NCBI GenBank assembly: GCA_046263755.1
Contig: JBJYZC010000002.1
Coordinates: forward strand, 1-64,000
DNA: 64,000 bases
Reading direction: 5' to 3'
From: Lachnocurva sp029100405
GTDB taxonomy: Bacteria > Bacillota > Clostridia > Lachnospirales > Lachnospiraceae
In this document: positions 6,998 to 14,693 of the stretch, piece after piece
How positions within the stretch are numbered: the first letter of the stretch is position 1
Layout: every line of letters begins with the position of its first letter
Position numbers and translations under genes: made by a program
Notes under the pieces: model-generated
The model's database searches: none
Seen by the model: the letters and a program-made list of their open reading frames with translations, nothing else
Told to the model about the DNA's origin: nothing

Positions 6998-8038
6998 TTA
7001 CGAAAAACTCGCTTTCGTTTTATTTGCTATGCGCACTAACAGGAGCATGACGGGTACCTCCGTCAGAACTCCTACAGTAGTAGCGAGCGCTGCAGGGCTT
7101 GTAGTACCAAATAGTGCAATTGCCACAGCTACCGCAAGCTCAAAGAAATTTGATGCGCCGATCATCCCGGCAGGAGCCGCAATATCGTGCGGTAATTTCA
7201 GCAGCTTACATGCTCCGTAAGCGATAAAGAAGATCAAAAATGTCTGAATGGTCAGCGGCACCGCGATCAGCACAATATGAAGCGGATTAGACAGAATCAC
7301 CTCTGCCTGTGAACTGAAAATAATAACCAGCGTCAGCAGCAGGCCTACTGTTGTGGCATTGTCGAACTTGTGGGCAAATGTGCTCTCAAAGTAATCCGCA
7401 CCTCTGTGCTTCGTGACTGTTATCCTTGTGAGGATGCCGCCCACAAGCGGAATCACAACGAACAGAAAAATGCTGACGAACAAAGTACTGTATGGAACAA
7501 CCACATTGGAAACTCCCAAAAGGAATTTTACAATCGGAACAAATGCCACCAGAATAATCAGGTCATTGGTGGCCACCTGCACAACCGTATAAGCTGGGTT
7601 CCCTTTTGTAAGCGTACTCCACACAAACACCATCGCTGTACATGGAGCAGCTCCTAAAAGCACAGCTCCGGCAAGGTATTCTGTTGCCAGTCCCGGTGAT
7701 ATGAAGGCTTTGAATACGACAAACAAAAACAGGTAAGCAATTCCATACATAGTGAAAGGCTTGATCAGCCAGTTTGTCACCCATGTGACCAGAAGTCCCT
7801 TTGGATTCTTCCCAATCTGTTTTACGCTCTGAAAATCTACTTTCATCATCATAGGGTAGATCATGACCCAGATGAGAACAGCGATAGGAATCGAAATGCC
7901 GGAAATCTGAAATCGACCGAGCGTATCAGGAATAGCCGGGATAAAATGCCCAATCAGTACTCCTATAGCCATGCAGAGCAGTACCCACACAGAAAGATAA
8001 CGCTGAAATGTATTTATGCCTTTGCTTTGATTGCTCAT
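6998..8038 (-). CDS. arsB: Arsenite efflux transporter, ACR3 family
   Basis: The 346-residue membrane protein has ten predicted helices and the ACR3 signature GAAPCTAMVFVWS in helix four, whose cysteine is essential for arsenite transport in characterised members. It expels arsenite using the proton gradient. The N-terminus (LSVWVLLCMAIGVLIGHFIP) and the later GASNFFELAVAVAI helix are also characteristic. The ATG at 8038 begins MSNQSKG after GGAGGCGAAG. It follows arsR by about 100 bases in the same orientation, so arsR, ACR3 and arsC form one arsenite-induced operon. Some annotations call ACR3 genes arsB. Confidence 0.94.
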   Translation of the reverse strand: MSNQSKGINTFQRYLSVWVLLCMAIGVLIGHFIPAIPDTLGRFQISGISIPIAVLIWVMIYPMMMKVDFQSVKQIGKNPKGLLVTWVTNWLIKPFTMYGIAYLFLFVVFKAFISPGLATEYLAGAVLLGAAPCTAMVFVWSTLTKGNPAYTVVQVATNDLIILVAFVPIVKFLLGVSNVVVPYSTLFVSIFLFVVIPLVGGILTRITVTKHRGADYFESTFAHKFDNATTVGLLLTLVIIFSSQAEVILSNPLHIVLIAVPLTIQTFLIFFIAYGACKLLKLPHDIAAPAGMIGASNFFELAVAVAIALFGTTSPAALATTVGVLTEVPVMLLLVRIANKTKASFS

Positions 8039-8138
8039 GACTTCGCCTCCATTAGTTTTATATATTGAAATGCATCTATGTTTATGGCCTTTATATAGGC
8101 AATCCCAAGGGACTGCCTATGTTAATGAAAGTTATTGA

Positions 8139-8459
8139 TTATTCCTTTTTCTTGCATCCGCAGGATACGCTCTCGTCCGTTTCGCAGTCACATCTTGCGT
8201 AGGAACCGATCATGTCCCGGAACTCCCTGACCCCGTCTGCGGAGATGGAGTAATGCATCCATTTTCCCTCTTTGTAGTAATCTACAAGTCCGCTGTCCGC
8301 AAGGATCTTCATGTGATGTGAAAGAGTCGGCTGTGTGATATTCAGTTCCCTCAGCAGATCACATCCGCACTTCTCCCCATGCTGGAGAGCAAGCATGATC
8401 GCAAGACGGTTTTCATCTGTGAGCGCCTTTATTTTTTTGACGTCTTCTCTGAATCCCAT
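8139..8459 (-). CDS. arsR: ArsR-family arsenite-responsive repressor
   Basis: The 106-residue winged-helix protein contains the metal-site helix EKCGCDLLREL (equivalent to the ELCVCDL site of ArsR) and the recognition helix TQPTLSHHMKILADSGLV. The C-terminal tail is cysteine-rich (CDCETDESVSCGC), giving additional thiols that could bind As(III) or Sb(III). Metalloid binding releases it from the ars operator. The ATG at 8459 is preferred because GGAGGTG lies six bases upstream; the track's earlier start overlaps that site. It heads the ars operon. Confidence 0.92.
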   Translation of the reverse strand: MGFREDVKKIKALTDENRLAIMLALQHGEKCGCDLLRELNITQPTLSHHMKILADSGLVDYYKEGKWMHYSISADGVREFRDMIGSYARCDCETDESVSCGCKKKE

Positions 8460-8485
8460 GATTTTCACCTCCGAGAGATATACAT

Positions 8486-8525
8486 ATTATATCGCATACA
8501 TTCATGGTTGTCGATATGTGAATGT
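8486..8525 (-). promoter_or_regulatory. ars operon promoter with inverted-repeat operator
   Basis: On the minus strand TCGACA (8514-8509) and TATAAT (8491-8486) are 17 bases apart. An inverted repeat ACATTCA-N14-TGAATGT (8498-8525) covers the -35 element and spacer, as expected for an ArsR operator. Confidence 0.75.
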
Positions 8526-8679
8526 AGTATTGTTTAAAAATCTTGTCGCCTCTGATGGTAGTGTGGAAGCTTTTCCAACATCTATCTCGCAGCCACAACT
8601 CCCCAGCATCTAACTCGGCAACTCAACATAGTGACATCTATCGTAGCAACTCAACCCTCGCACTATTTGACCTGATTTG

Positions 8680-8967
8680 CCTTTAAATCAGTTGCCGAGA
8701 AGCGTTCTGTCTGCCCGATGCCAAATTTGACCGACTGCCCGAAAACGCAGTATTAGCGGGCTTTCGCAGCTATTTTCCTTCGACCTTTGACATCAAACAG
8801 ACCGTCTTCACGTGCCCCGAGACAGTAAGGAACATAATCACATCGGTTCTTGCTGTCTGGAAATTGGTCAAAGCGGGGACATCTGTTCGGGAATTTGTCA
8901 GAAATATGATGTTGCTCCATTACCTTCAATGATATCAGCGACTTTGCAAAACACATTAAACTGGAAG
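8680..8967. repeat. Dispersed repeat R1, copy A
   Basis: About 290 bases match copy B (10530-10830) along their whole length with roughly four in five bases identical. The best-conserved part runs TTCTTGCTGTCTGGAAATTG to ATGATGTTGCTCCATTAC. It ends in AAACTGGAAGTT (8958-8969), which overlaps the stop codon of the GNAT gene. A palindromic segment (ACCGTCTTCACGTGCC/CCGAGACAG) lies in the middle. Indels break reading frames between copies, so it is probably not coding. Confidence 0.7.
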
Positions 8968-9516
8968 TTATCGATCTGACTTTAATAATGCGTAGATGCT
9001 CACATCGCAGACACCCTGATTATTTACAGCCGCGCTTCTTAGGGTACCTTCATACTTCATTCCGCATTTTTTCATAACCAGTCCTGAATGAGGATTATTT
9101 ACATCGTGTTTTGCCTGGACGCGATTCGCACCGACCTGATCGAACATAAAATTAATTACTGCACTCAACGCTTCCGAAGTTATTCCACGGTTCCACCACG
9201 GTCTGCCAATGCAGTAACCGATTTCTGCCATCTGCGTTTTTTCATTGATTGATACAACAGATATTGAACCAATCGGTTCGTTGAGATTTTTCGGCACAAT
9301 TGCCCACTGATAAAAGTCCGGCTTTTCATAGGACGCAGTCCATTCATTCAATATATGAATTGCGGTATCCAAACTGGTATAAGCAGGCCATGTCAGAAAC
9401 TTTGTAACCTCTTTGTCTGATGCCCAATTCTGAAACATGGCCTCTGCATCTTCGACCATAAATTCTCTTAACAACAGCCTTTTCGTTTCTATCGTATAGG
9501 TTCCACAATGATTCAT
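8968..9516 (-). CDS. GNAT-family N-acetyltransferase (RimJ/RimL-like)
   Basis: The 182-residue protein begins TIETKRLLLREFMVEDAEAM, the hallmark of the RimJ/RimL-type acetyltransferases, and has the acetyl-CoA motif region IGYCIGRPWWNRGITSEALS followed by NRVQAKHDVNNPHSGLVMKK. Such enzymes acetylate ribosomal proteins, antibiotics or small amines; the acceptor is unknown. The ATG at 9516 follows AGAGGATTAGAC; longer upstream frames run into repeat R2 and are not supported. It sits alone between R2 and R1 copies like an independent cassette. Confidence 0.87.
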   Translation of the reverse strand: MNHCGTYTIETKRLLLREFMVEDAEAMFQNWASDKEVTKFLTWPAYTSLDTAIHILNEWTASYEKPDFYQWAIVPKNLNEPIGSISVVSINEKTQMAEIGYCIGRPWWNRGITSEALSAVINFMFDQVGANRVQAKHDVNNPHSGLVMKKCGMKYEGTLRSAAVNNQGVCDVSIYALLKSDR

Positions 9517-9537
9517 GTCTAATCCTCTAACTTTCGA

Positions 9538-9640
9538 TTTATATCTTGGAATACGTATCTTGTCTTCTTCCAAGTGGCTTTGAAATCAGTAGCTATTATA
9601 TTCATTTCTCGTCAGCACAATTTCGTTACTTAGTATATCA
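9538..9640. repeat. Dispersed repeat R2, copy 1 (upstream of GNAT gene)
   Basis: About 103 bases are nearly identical to 12539-12645, with only a few substitutions. On the minus strand the copy begins at a -10-like TATACT, continues through a perfect CTTGGAA-N16-TTCCAAG hairpin, and ends just before the GNAT gene. Both copies precede an acetyltransferase gene, so R2 is probably a 5' leader or promoter segment that moved with its cargo. Confidence 0.75.
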
Positions 9641-9713
9641 TATCGTCGTCCGGCTCTATCGTTATGCCCTTGATACAATCTGCCATAGCTCATCATCTTC
9701 TGAAAATTGTCAT

Positions 9714-9742
9714 GAAAAAAGCACCGGCTCATCACCGATGCT
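9714..9742 (-). terminator. Rho-independent terminator after AbrB-PIN operon
   Basis: Minus strand AGCATCGG-loop-CCGGTGCT (9742-9720) is followed by six U residues. It lies 17 bases past the PIN stop codon. Confidence 0.8.
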
Positions 9743-9758
9743 CAACACGATTTTTACC

Positions 9759-10157
9759 TTATTTCAGAAACTCTCCCGGAGAAACAATTCGCGGATCTGC
9801 AATTCCTGACTCAAGAAAGTCTTTATCTCCAGTCAAAATCACATCGGCTCCTGATGCAACTGCCGCCCTGAAGATTGGACGATCCTTTTCATCCCGGATT
9901 TTCTGTTCATCTGCTATTTCTGATTCTGGAACCTTTACGATTGTGACTGTTGTCATTAGCATAGACAGAAATGTATTTAGCACGGATATCTTTTCCGGCA
10001 TTTTCCTCTTAAATACTTTCTTCAGTTCATCAATATTAATCTCGCATACAATCGCATCATTGGGTTCTGTTAGTGCCTTGTAAAGAGCTCTTGCAGGTGT
10101 GCTTCCGGGAAAAAGTGCGGCTGAGAACAGGACGTTGCTATCAATAAATACCTTCAT
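9759..10157 (-). CDS. PIN-domain toxin (VapC-like)
   Basis: The 132-residue protein opens MKVFIDSNVLFSAALFPGST, carrying the first conserved aspartate, and ends with DRPIFRAAVASGADVILTGD and KDFL, the conserved C-terminal PIN acidic motif (GADVILTGDKDF). PIN toxins are Mg2+-dependent ribonucleases. Its start almost touches the antitoxin stop at 10160, so the genes are coupled; the ATG at 10157 is preferred over a TTG at 10163. Together with the AbrB-like gene upstream it forms a complete toxin-antitoxin module with its own promoter, operator and terminator. Confidence 0.87.
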   Translation of the reverse strand: MKVFIDSNVLFSAALFPGSTPARALYKALTEPNDAIVCEINIDELKKVFKRKMPEKISVLNTFLSMLMTTVTIVKVPESEIADEQKIRDEKDRPIFRAAVASGADVILTGDKDFLESGIADPRIVSPGEFLK

Positions 10158-10159
10158 CC

Positions 10160-10438
10160 TCAATCCTCATCTCTGATAGACTTCATCAGATCGTTAACGT
10201 CCTGCTCCGATTCAAGCCCCAGCTTTTCCGCTTCACCTTTAAGCTGATCCTGCAAGTATTTCATTGCAAAAACAGCTGAGTTCACAACAGTAACCTTTCC
10301 ATGATCAACCACAAATGTCACACGATCCCCACTATCAACGCCCAGAACTTCTCTGACATCTTTGGGTATTGTCACCTGTCCTTTCGACATTACCTTAGCA
10401 TCATCCGTAAAAGTGCTCTTATCTAATATTGCTTCCAT
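10160..10438 (-). CDS. AbrB/MazE/SpoVT-family antitoxin
   Basis: The 92-residue product has the swapped-hairpin DNA-binding motif AKVMSKGQVTIPKDVREVLG followed by GDRVTFVVDHGKVTVVN, diagnostic of the AbrB/MazE superfamily. The C-terminal helices (KYLQDQLKGEAEKLGL...DVNDLMKSIR) should bind the PIN toxin encoded next. AAGGAGGCGAACATT precedes the ATG at 10438; an upstream extension to 10519 reads through the promoter and is not used. The palindrome at 10459-10480 is the likely autoregulatory operator. Confidence 0.87.
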   Translation of the reverse strand: MEAILDKSTFTDDAKVMSKGQVTIPKDVREVLGVDSGDRVTFVVDHGKVTVVNSAVFAMKYLQDQLKGEAEKLGLESEQDVNDLMKSIRDED

Positions 10439-10458
10439 AATGTTCGCCTCCTTCCACG

Positions 10459-10509
10459 AAAGTAGGGTATTCCCTACTTTTATTATAACGAAGGCTGTCA
10501 AATTATCAA
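10459..10509 (-). promoter_or_regulatory. AbrB-PIN promoter and perfect palindromic operator
   Basis: On the minus strand TTGATA (10509-10504) and TATAAT (10487-10482) are 16 bases apart. Directly downstream is a perfect inverted repeat, AAAGTAGGG-N4-CCCTACTTT (10480-10459), covering the likely transcription start. Palindromes of this form are bound by AbrB/MazE antitoxins. Confidence 0.75.
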
Positions 10510-10529
10510 GCACTCTCACACTTTTTAAG

Positions 10530-10830
10530 CTAATTTGCCCTTCGATAAGTTACCGAGAAGCATTTGGTCTGCCCGATGTTAAATTTCTCCGATTGTCCGA
10601 AAATCGCAGTATACTTAAGCTTTCGCGGCTATTTTCCCTCGATCCTTGACTTCAATGCTACTGTCTCAACATGCAACGAGACAGTGAGAAACATAATCAT
10701 GTAGGTTCTTGCTGTCTGGAAATTGGTCAAGGCAGGGACATGCTGTTCGGGAATTTGTCAGAAATATGATGTTGCTCCATTACTTTCAATTATATCAGCG
10801 ACATTGCAATACACATTGAACTGGAATTTG
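10530..10830. repeat. Dispersed repeat R1, copy B
   Basis: This copy aligns with copy A at 8680-8967 from GATAAGTTACCGAGAAGC through TGTTCGGGAATTTGTCAG to the terminal GAACTGGAATTTG (10818-10830). It contains an ACTGTCTC...GAGACAGT inverted repeat at about 10663-10688. It sits just 3' of the cysteine-rich protein gene at 10837. Confidence 0.7.
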
Positions 10831-10836
10831 ACTTTC

Positions 10837-11160
10837 CTATTTTCTTAAAATCTCATGTGGAGCTTCTATTTCATTTGCCAAGGTATGCTCTGTTAATTCT
10901 GACATCAATTTCAATTTTTTATTAATCAATGGTCGCATACAATTAGGAACATGTTCCTGATGCGCTCTGTGGATCGCTACACATTCCTTACAGTTTCCGT
11001 GATAACGACAGGCTTTCAGGCAAGGACAGTGATCTTTGTCTTTATACTCCTTACGAAATTCCGCTGCAAATTCTTCTTGCAGTCTCAGTCCCTCGACACG
11101 GTTTCCCTTATGAAATTCTACCATTGCATCCAGTTCTTTCTGGTTCCTTTCAATCTTCAT
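10837..11160 (-). CDS. Cysteine-rich small protein (DUF6485-like)
   Basis: The 107-residue protein contains a cluster CPCLKACRYHGNCKECVAIH then HVPNCMRP, where six to seven cysteines and several histidines could bind zinc. The N-terminal half is a charged helix (ERNQKELDAMVEFHKGNRVE). The CPC..C..HG.C..CV..H pattern resembles DUF6485 proteins of Clostridia; no function is known. The ATG at 11160 is preferred because the longer ORF start lies in the ribosome site region (GGAGG at about 11172). Confidence 0.6.
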   Translation of the reverse strand: MKIERNQKELDAMVEFHKGNRVEGLRLQEEFAAEFRKEYKDKDHCPCLKACRYHGNCKECVAIHRAHQEHVPNCMRPLINKKLKLMSELTEHTLANEIEAPHEILRK

Positions 11161-11243
11161 GTTATTATAGCGCCTCCATTTCAACTATTCCTCATTCTCT
11201 GATAAATCCTGATTCCTTTGGCTCTACAAACTTGAGTTATCAA

Positions 11244-11993
11244 TTATGATTTTTTTGATCTCATCGCAAGAAAAGTTGGTATGTTCAGATCATGCAGACG
11301 TCCTTCTCCATTCGTGTCCTCGTAGAGGCTCATAAGAGTAAAACCCGCCTCAAGCTGTCCATTAATCTGTTCCTCGAGGGTGTGCGAAAACTGCATCCCG
11401 GCATCATCTCTTTCGAGTTGTTTTCTATAATCTTCATTTTCCGTTGGATCAAATGGCAAACTATTGATAATCTCACACTCGTTTTCATCAACGACATAAT
11501 TGATATAATGATCGACTCCGGATAAGAGAAGGCCGCCTTTTTTTAGAACTCGCCAGCATTCTTTCCAGATTCCTTTTACATCTTTTACGTAGCAGTTTGA
11601 TACCGGATGGAAAACCAAATCAAATGCCTCATCTTCAAATGGTAGTGTCTTTGTCATGTCTCCGCGAATGATATGAATATCGTAGCCTTCACGCTCAGCA
11701 ACATACCTCTCGCTTTCCAGCTGTTTCACAGAGTAATCTAGGACTGTGCAATCTGCTCCAAGCGCAGCAAAAACAGGCATTTGCTGTCCACCCCCACTCG
11801 CCAGACCAAGAACTTTTTTCCCTGTCAGGTCGCCAAACCACTCATGAGGTACTTTTTTCGTAGGGGTCAACACCACGTCCCAGATACCATGCCTGGCCTT
11901 GATGTATTCCTCATGACTGATCGGTTGTCCCCATTCCCAGCCTTCTTCTACCCATCGATCAATAGTTTCTGCATTTATTTTCTGGTAATCCAT
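11244..11993 (-). CDS. Class I SAM-dependent methyltransferase
   Basis: The 249-residue protein has the SAM-binding motif GKKVLGLASGGGQQMPVFAA followed by the acidic strand end CTVLDYS and the motif DMTKTLPFEDEAFDLVFHPV, typical of the UbiE-like small-molecule methyltransferases. Its substrate is unknown. The ATG at 11993 follows GGAGAGGAACAG; upstream codons back to 12104 cross a cassette junction core (12033-12045) and are not coding. A C-terminal region rich in acidic residues (DPTENEDYRKQLERDD) is normal for this subgroup. Confidence 0.88.
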   Translation of the reverse strand: MDYQKINAETIDRWVEEGWEWGQPISHEEYIKARHGIWDVVLTPTKKVPHEWFGDLTGKKVLGLASGGGQQMPVFAALGADCTVLDYSVKQLESERYVAEREGYDIHIIRGDMTKTLPFEDEAFDLVFHPVSNCYVKDVKGIWKECWRVLKKGGLLLSGVDHYINYVVDENECEIINSLPFDPTENEDYRKQLERDDAGMQFSHTLEEQINGQLEAGFTLMSLYEDTNGEGRLHDLNIPTFLAMRSKKS

Positions 11994-12030
11994 CTGTTCC
12001 TCTCCGATAAATTCTAGCTTACCTATCACT

Positions 12031-12045
12031 ACAAACTGGAATTTG
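12031..12045. repeat. Short junction core shared by cassette ends
   Basis: ACAAACTGGAATTTG here is identical to 12971-12985, and the inner 12-13 bases recur at 10818-10830 and, with changes, at 8958-8969. Each occurrence lies 3' of a minus-strand gene; here it is just past the stop of the second GNAT gene. Confidence 0.6.
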
Positions 12046-12060
12046 CATATAGCTTCCCGT

Positions 12061-12513
12061 TTACAGCTTATACTGCATAAAGTTATCATTATGCACAAAG
12101 CCATATGCGGTATACAACTTCACACCCATTTCAGAAGCTGTAATCTGAACTGTGCCGCAGCCATATGATTTTGCCTCATTTACAACTCTATCAAGGAGTT
12201 CTTTCGCAATACCCCGCCGTCTGTATGCCGGATTCGTAAACATACTTGACAATAACCCTATTCTGCCAGAAGGACATCCAAAATACGGAGGCTTTTCCAC
12301 AAACGACATACCGCTGGTTCCAATGATTGTATCTCCATCAAATGCTAACCATGAGACAAAAGTTCCGTCTGCCATATGTCTGCTGTAATAATCCATCAGA
12401 GCCGGCGCCAAATCGATATCCTCTTTAGCCCCTTCTTCTCTCAACTGCTCTATCCGCATTTGAATATATACTTCCAGATCAGAGGTAGTTAGCTTTTTAT
12501 AAACGATTTCCAT
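12061..12513 (-). CDS. GNAT-family N-acetyltransferase
   Basis: The 150-residue protein shows the GNAT fold: MEIVYKKLTTSDLEVYIQMR, a central strand GTSGMSFVEK, then the acetyl-CoA loop MFTNPAYRRRGIAKELLDRV and a final strand KLYTAYGFVHND. The acceptor is unknown. The ATG at 12513 is preferred; the longer frame to 12609 reads across repeat R2 and through a run of eight G residues. It is a different GNAT subfamily from the one at 8968 although both carry the same upstream repeat. Confidence 0.87.
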   Translation of the reverse strand: MEIVYKKLTTSDLEVYIQMRIEQLREEGAKEDIDLAPALMDYYSRHMADGTFVSWLAFDGDTIIGTSGMSFVEKPPYFGCPSGRIGLLSSMFTNPAYRRRGIAKELLDRVVNEAKSYGCGTVQITASEMGVKLYTAYGFVHNDNFMQYKL

Positions 12514-12538
12514 TTGTAACCCCCCCCAAAAAAAATCC

Positions 12539-12645
12539 CGATTTATATCTTGGAATACGTATCTTGTCTTCTTCCAAGTGGCTTTGAAATCAGTGGCAAT
12601 TATATTCATTTCTCATCAGCACAATTTCGTAACTTAGTATATCAT
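12539..12645. repeat. Dispersed repeat R2, copy 2 (upstream of second GNAT gene)
   Basis: This copy is nearly identical to 9538-9640, including the CTTGGAA...TTCCAAG hairpin and the -10-like TATACT at its upstream edge on the minus strand. Sequence beyond each edge is unrelated between copies, so the edges mark the mobile or duplicated unit. Confidence 0.75.
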
Positions 12646-12713
12646 GTTTGGAATTCGTAAAAAACAGAAAAGCCCTCCCACAGTCACGCCAGACCAACTT
12701 TCACATTTTTTCT

Positions 12714-12761
12714 ATAAGAAAATGCGGCACCAGCCTCTCTTCTCAGAAAGACGGATGCCGC
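12714..12761 (-). terminator. Hairpin, probable terminator upstream of the second GNAT cassette
   Basis: GCGGCA (12724-12729) and TGCCGC (12756-12761) pair; on the minus strand the stem is followed by ATTTTCTT. It would end transcripts arriving from the ABC-F gene. Confidence 0.4.
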
Positions 12762-12825
12762 AGAAATGGCTTAAACACGGGCTTTTTCAGCCCTCTTTCA
12801 ATTTGTTCTTGTTAGCAGAGCCACT

Positions 12826-12985
12826 GTCTCGACGTGCCCCGAGACAGTTGAAAATATAATCACGCTGCCTGACTGTTTGCGGGAACATGTCAATAATTCG
12901 CCTCTGTTTGCGGAAACATATCTAAAACTCAGGCATCAAATGAGGAAACATATCTAAAGGAATCAAGGCGACAAACTGGAATTTG
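12826..12985. repeat. Diverged repeat R1, copy C
   Basis: ACTGTCTCGACGTGCC/CCGAGACAGT (about 12831-12849) matches the palindromic middle of R1 copies A and B, the following bases AATATAATCACG and CTGTTTGCGGGAACATGTC are related, and the copy ends in ACAAACTGGAATTTG. A short GGAAACATATCTAAA motif is repeated in tandem within it. The 3' end lies downstream of the ABC-F gene. Confidence 0.5.
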
Positions 12986-13032
12986 AGTCTCTGTAAAGCT
13001 GGAATTAACCCATACAATTATTTTAATTTAGA

Positions 13033-13142
13033 GGTTCTTACGCAATTATCCGTATTTTGTAATTTTTCAATACTGGAATGCCAGTGTAAATCAGCATTCT
13101 CCATTTTTATTAAAGCGAAAAACGTAAAATTGCGGAAGAACC
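13033..13142. repeat. 110-bp element bounded by 15-bp inverted repeats
   Basis: GGTTCTTACGCAATT (13033-13047) is matched by AATTGCGGAAGAACC (13128-13142), 14 of 15 positions complementary. A perfect ACTGG-N4-CCAGT hairpin lies inside. It begins three bases past the ABC-F stop. It could be a miniature transposable element or a large 3' stem-loop. Confidence 0.5.
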
Positions 13143-13145
13143 AAT

Positions 13146-14606
13146 TTAGATATTCACAATTTTACTTGCCACAGTATCTCGAAAAACACTGTCATGTTCT
13201 ACCAGGAGCATGGTCGGGGCAAACTCCGTTATGAGTTGTTCAATCTGCATACGTGAGTACACATCAATAAAGTTGAGCGGTTCATCCCATACATACAAGT
13301 GTGCCTTTTCACAAAGGCTTTTCGCAATTAGGACTTTCTTCTTTTGCCCGCCAGAAAAGTCTTTAATATCCTTTTCAAACTGTACACGCTCAAAGTCCAT
13401 TTTCCTAAGAATTGCCTTGAACAAACTTTCATCAAGGTTGTTTTCTTCTGCAAACTCGGAAAGGGTTCCACATAAATACGATGTATCCTGTGGCACATAA
13501 GAAATTACAAGCCCAGAGCCAAGTGTTACTGTACCCGTATAATCTATGGACTGCCCGACTACCAACTTTAACAGGCTACTTTTGCCACTGCCGTTCTTTC
13601 CATCAAGCACAATGCGTTCTCCCTGTCTTATTTCAAACGAAACGGGTTCACAAACTGAAATGCCATCATAATAAACTACTACATTCGATAATGATGCAAG
13701 CAAATCTGTATGGTAATTAAGCGGTTGTATCTTGAGGGCTTCTGCGGTTTCCATATTTTTCAGCAATGCTGATTTTTGTTCGATTGTCTGTTGTTGTCTC
13801 GCTTCTATAGATTTTGAACGCTTCATCATTTTGGCGGCTTTATGACCGACATAACCTTTATCTGCTGCCCCAATTTTGGAAGCTTCTACACGTTCAGACC
13901 ATACTGCAGCGCGTTTTGCCGACTGCTGTAATCGTCTGATGTCCTTTTGCAAACGTTCGTTCTGAGCCAGTTCAAATTCTTGCTGTCGCTCAAAATTTGA
14001 CATCCATGATGAAAAGTTTCCTCTTTGCACTTCGATATTCGCTCGGTTAATCGATAGAATATAGTCAACACAATCGTCAAGAAAGCGACGATCGTGAGAA
14101 ACTAAGATGAATCCCTTTTTCTTTTTCAGATATGCCGCCACACTTTTTCTCGCTTTGGCATCCAAATGGTTGGTAGGTTCATCAATCAGTAGGAAATGCC
14201 CTTCATTAAGAAAAAGAGCGGCAATCAAAACCTTTGTCTGCTCTCCGTTGGAAAGTGTTTCAAAAGGTCGCCAAAGCACATCGACATCAACATCAAGATA
14301 AGAAAGTTCTCGCATAAGTTCCCATTCTTCCGCAAGTGGGCAAATCTCCTGCAATATATCCTCTGTAATACGATTCTTATCTGAAACGGGATAAGGAAAA
14401 TAATCAAACTGTACGGATGATAGGATTTTTCCACTATACTCATATTTCCCAAGCAGAAGATTCAGAAAGGTTGTTTTACCTCGTCCGTTTCTGCCCACAA
14501 AACCAAGCTTCCAATCGGTATCAACCTGGAAACTGACATTTTCAAAAACATTATCATAACTTGTCGGATATGAAAACGTAAGGTTTTCAATTTTAATCAT
14601 TGACAT
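13146..14606 (-). CDS. ABC-F ribosomal protection protein, Lsa/CplR type
   Basis: The 486-residue protein has two ATP-binding cassettes and no membrane domain. The first has Walker A GRNGRGKT, signature LSNGEQTKV and LLIDEPTNHLD; the second has GKNGSGKS, FSGGQKKKV and WDEPLNFID. The inter-domain linker (KIGAADKGYVGHKAAKMMKR) matches Lsa/CplR-type antibiotic-resistance ABC-F proteins, which bind the ribosomal E site and dislodge lincosamides, streptogramin A or pleuromutilins. The start at 14606 (MSMIKIENL) follows AAAGGAGG. A long leader with peptide ORFs and a strong stem-loop upstream suggests antibiotic-induced attenuation. The exact drug range cannot be read from sequence. Confidence 0.88.
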   Translation of the reverse strand: MSMIKIENLTFSYPTSYDNVFENVSFQVDTDWKLGFVGRNGRGKTTFLNLLLGKYEYSGKILSSVQFDYFPYPVSDKNRITEDILQEICPLAEEWELMRELSYLDVDVDVLWRPFETLSNGEQTKVLIAALFLNEGHFLLIDEPTNHLDAKARKSVAAYLKKKKGFILVSHDRRFLDDCVDYILSINRANIEVQRGNFSSWMSNFERQQEFELAQNERLQKDIRRLQQSAKRAAVWSERVEASKIGAADKGYVGHKAAKMMKRSKSIEARQQQTIEQKSALLKNMETAEALKIQPLNYHTDLLASLSNVVVYYDGISVCEPVSFEIRQGERIVLDGKNGSGKSSLLKLVVGQSIDYTGTVTLGSGLVISYVPQDTSYLCGTLSEFAEENNLDESLFKAILRKMDFERVQFEKDIKDFSGGQKKKVLIAKSLCEKAHLYVWDEPLNFIDVYSRMQIEQLITEFAPTMLLVEHDSVFRDTVASKIVNI

Positions 14607-14642
14607 AAATATTATCCTCCTTTGCATGTCATACGATACAAA

Positions 14643-14693
14643 GTCGGTTCGGTGAATGTTTACTACGTATAGATTTCACCAAAAGGAACCGAC
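14643..14693 (-). promoter_or_regulatory. Attenuator stem-loop in the ABC-F leader
   Basis: GTCGGTTC-GGTGAA at 14643-14656 pairs with TTCACC-AAAA-GGAACCGAC at 14675-14693 to form a long stem interrupted by one A-rich bulge. The last codons and stop of the 25-aa leader peptide lie within it, so ribosome stalling on the peptide would disrupt it. A U-rich segment (TTTG) follows. Confidence 0.6.

Noticed and set aside
8753..8956. 67-codon minus-strand frame inside repeat R1 copy A
   Set aside because: The same frame is broken by an indel in copy B, so coding is not conserved.
12644..12859. 71-codon plus-strand frame between GNAT and ABC-F genes
   Set aside because: It spans a hairpin and part of repeat R1; basic, low-complexity product without a ribosome site.
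8680..12985. Classical integron interpretation of the cassette-like array
   Set aside because: No tyrosine integrase of IntI type and no attC-like RYYYAAC/GTTRRRY pairs were seen; junction repeats are of a different kind.
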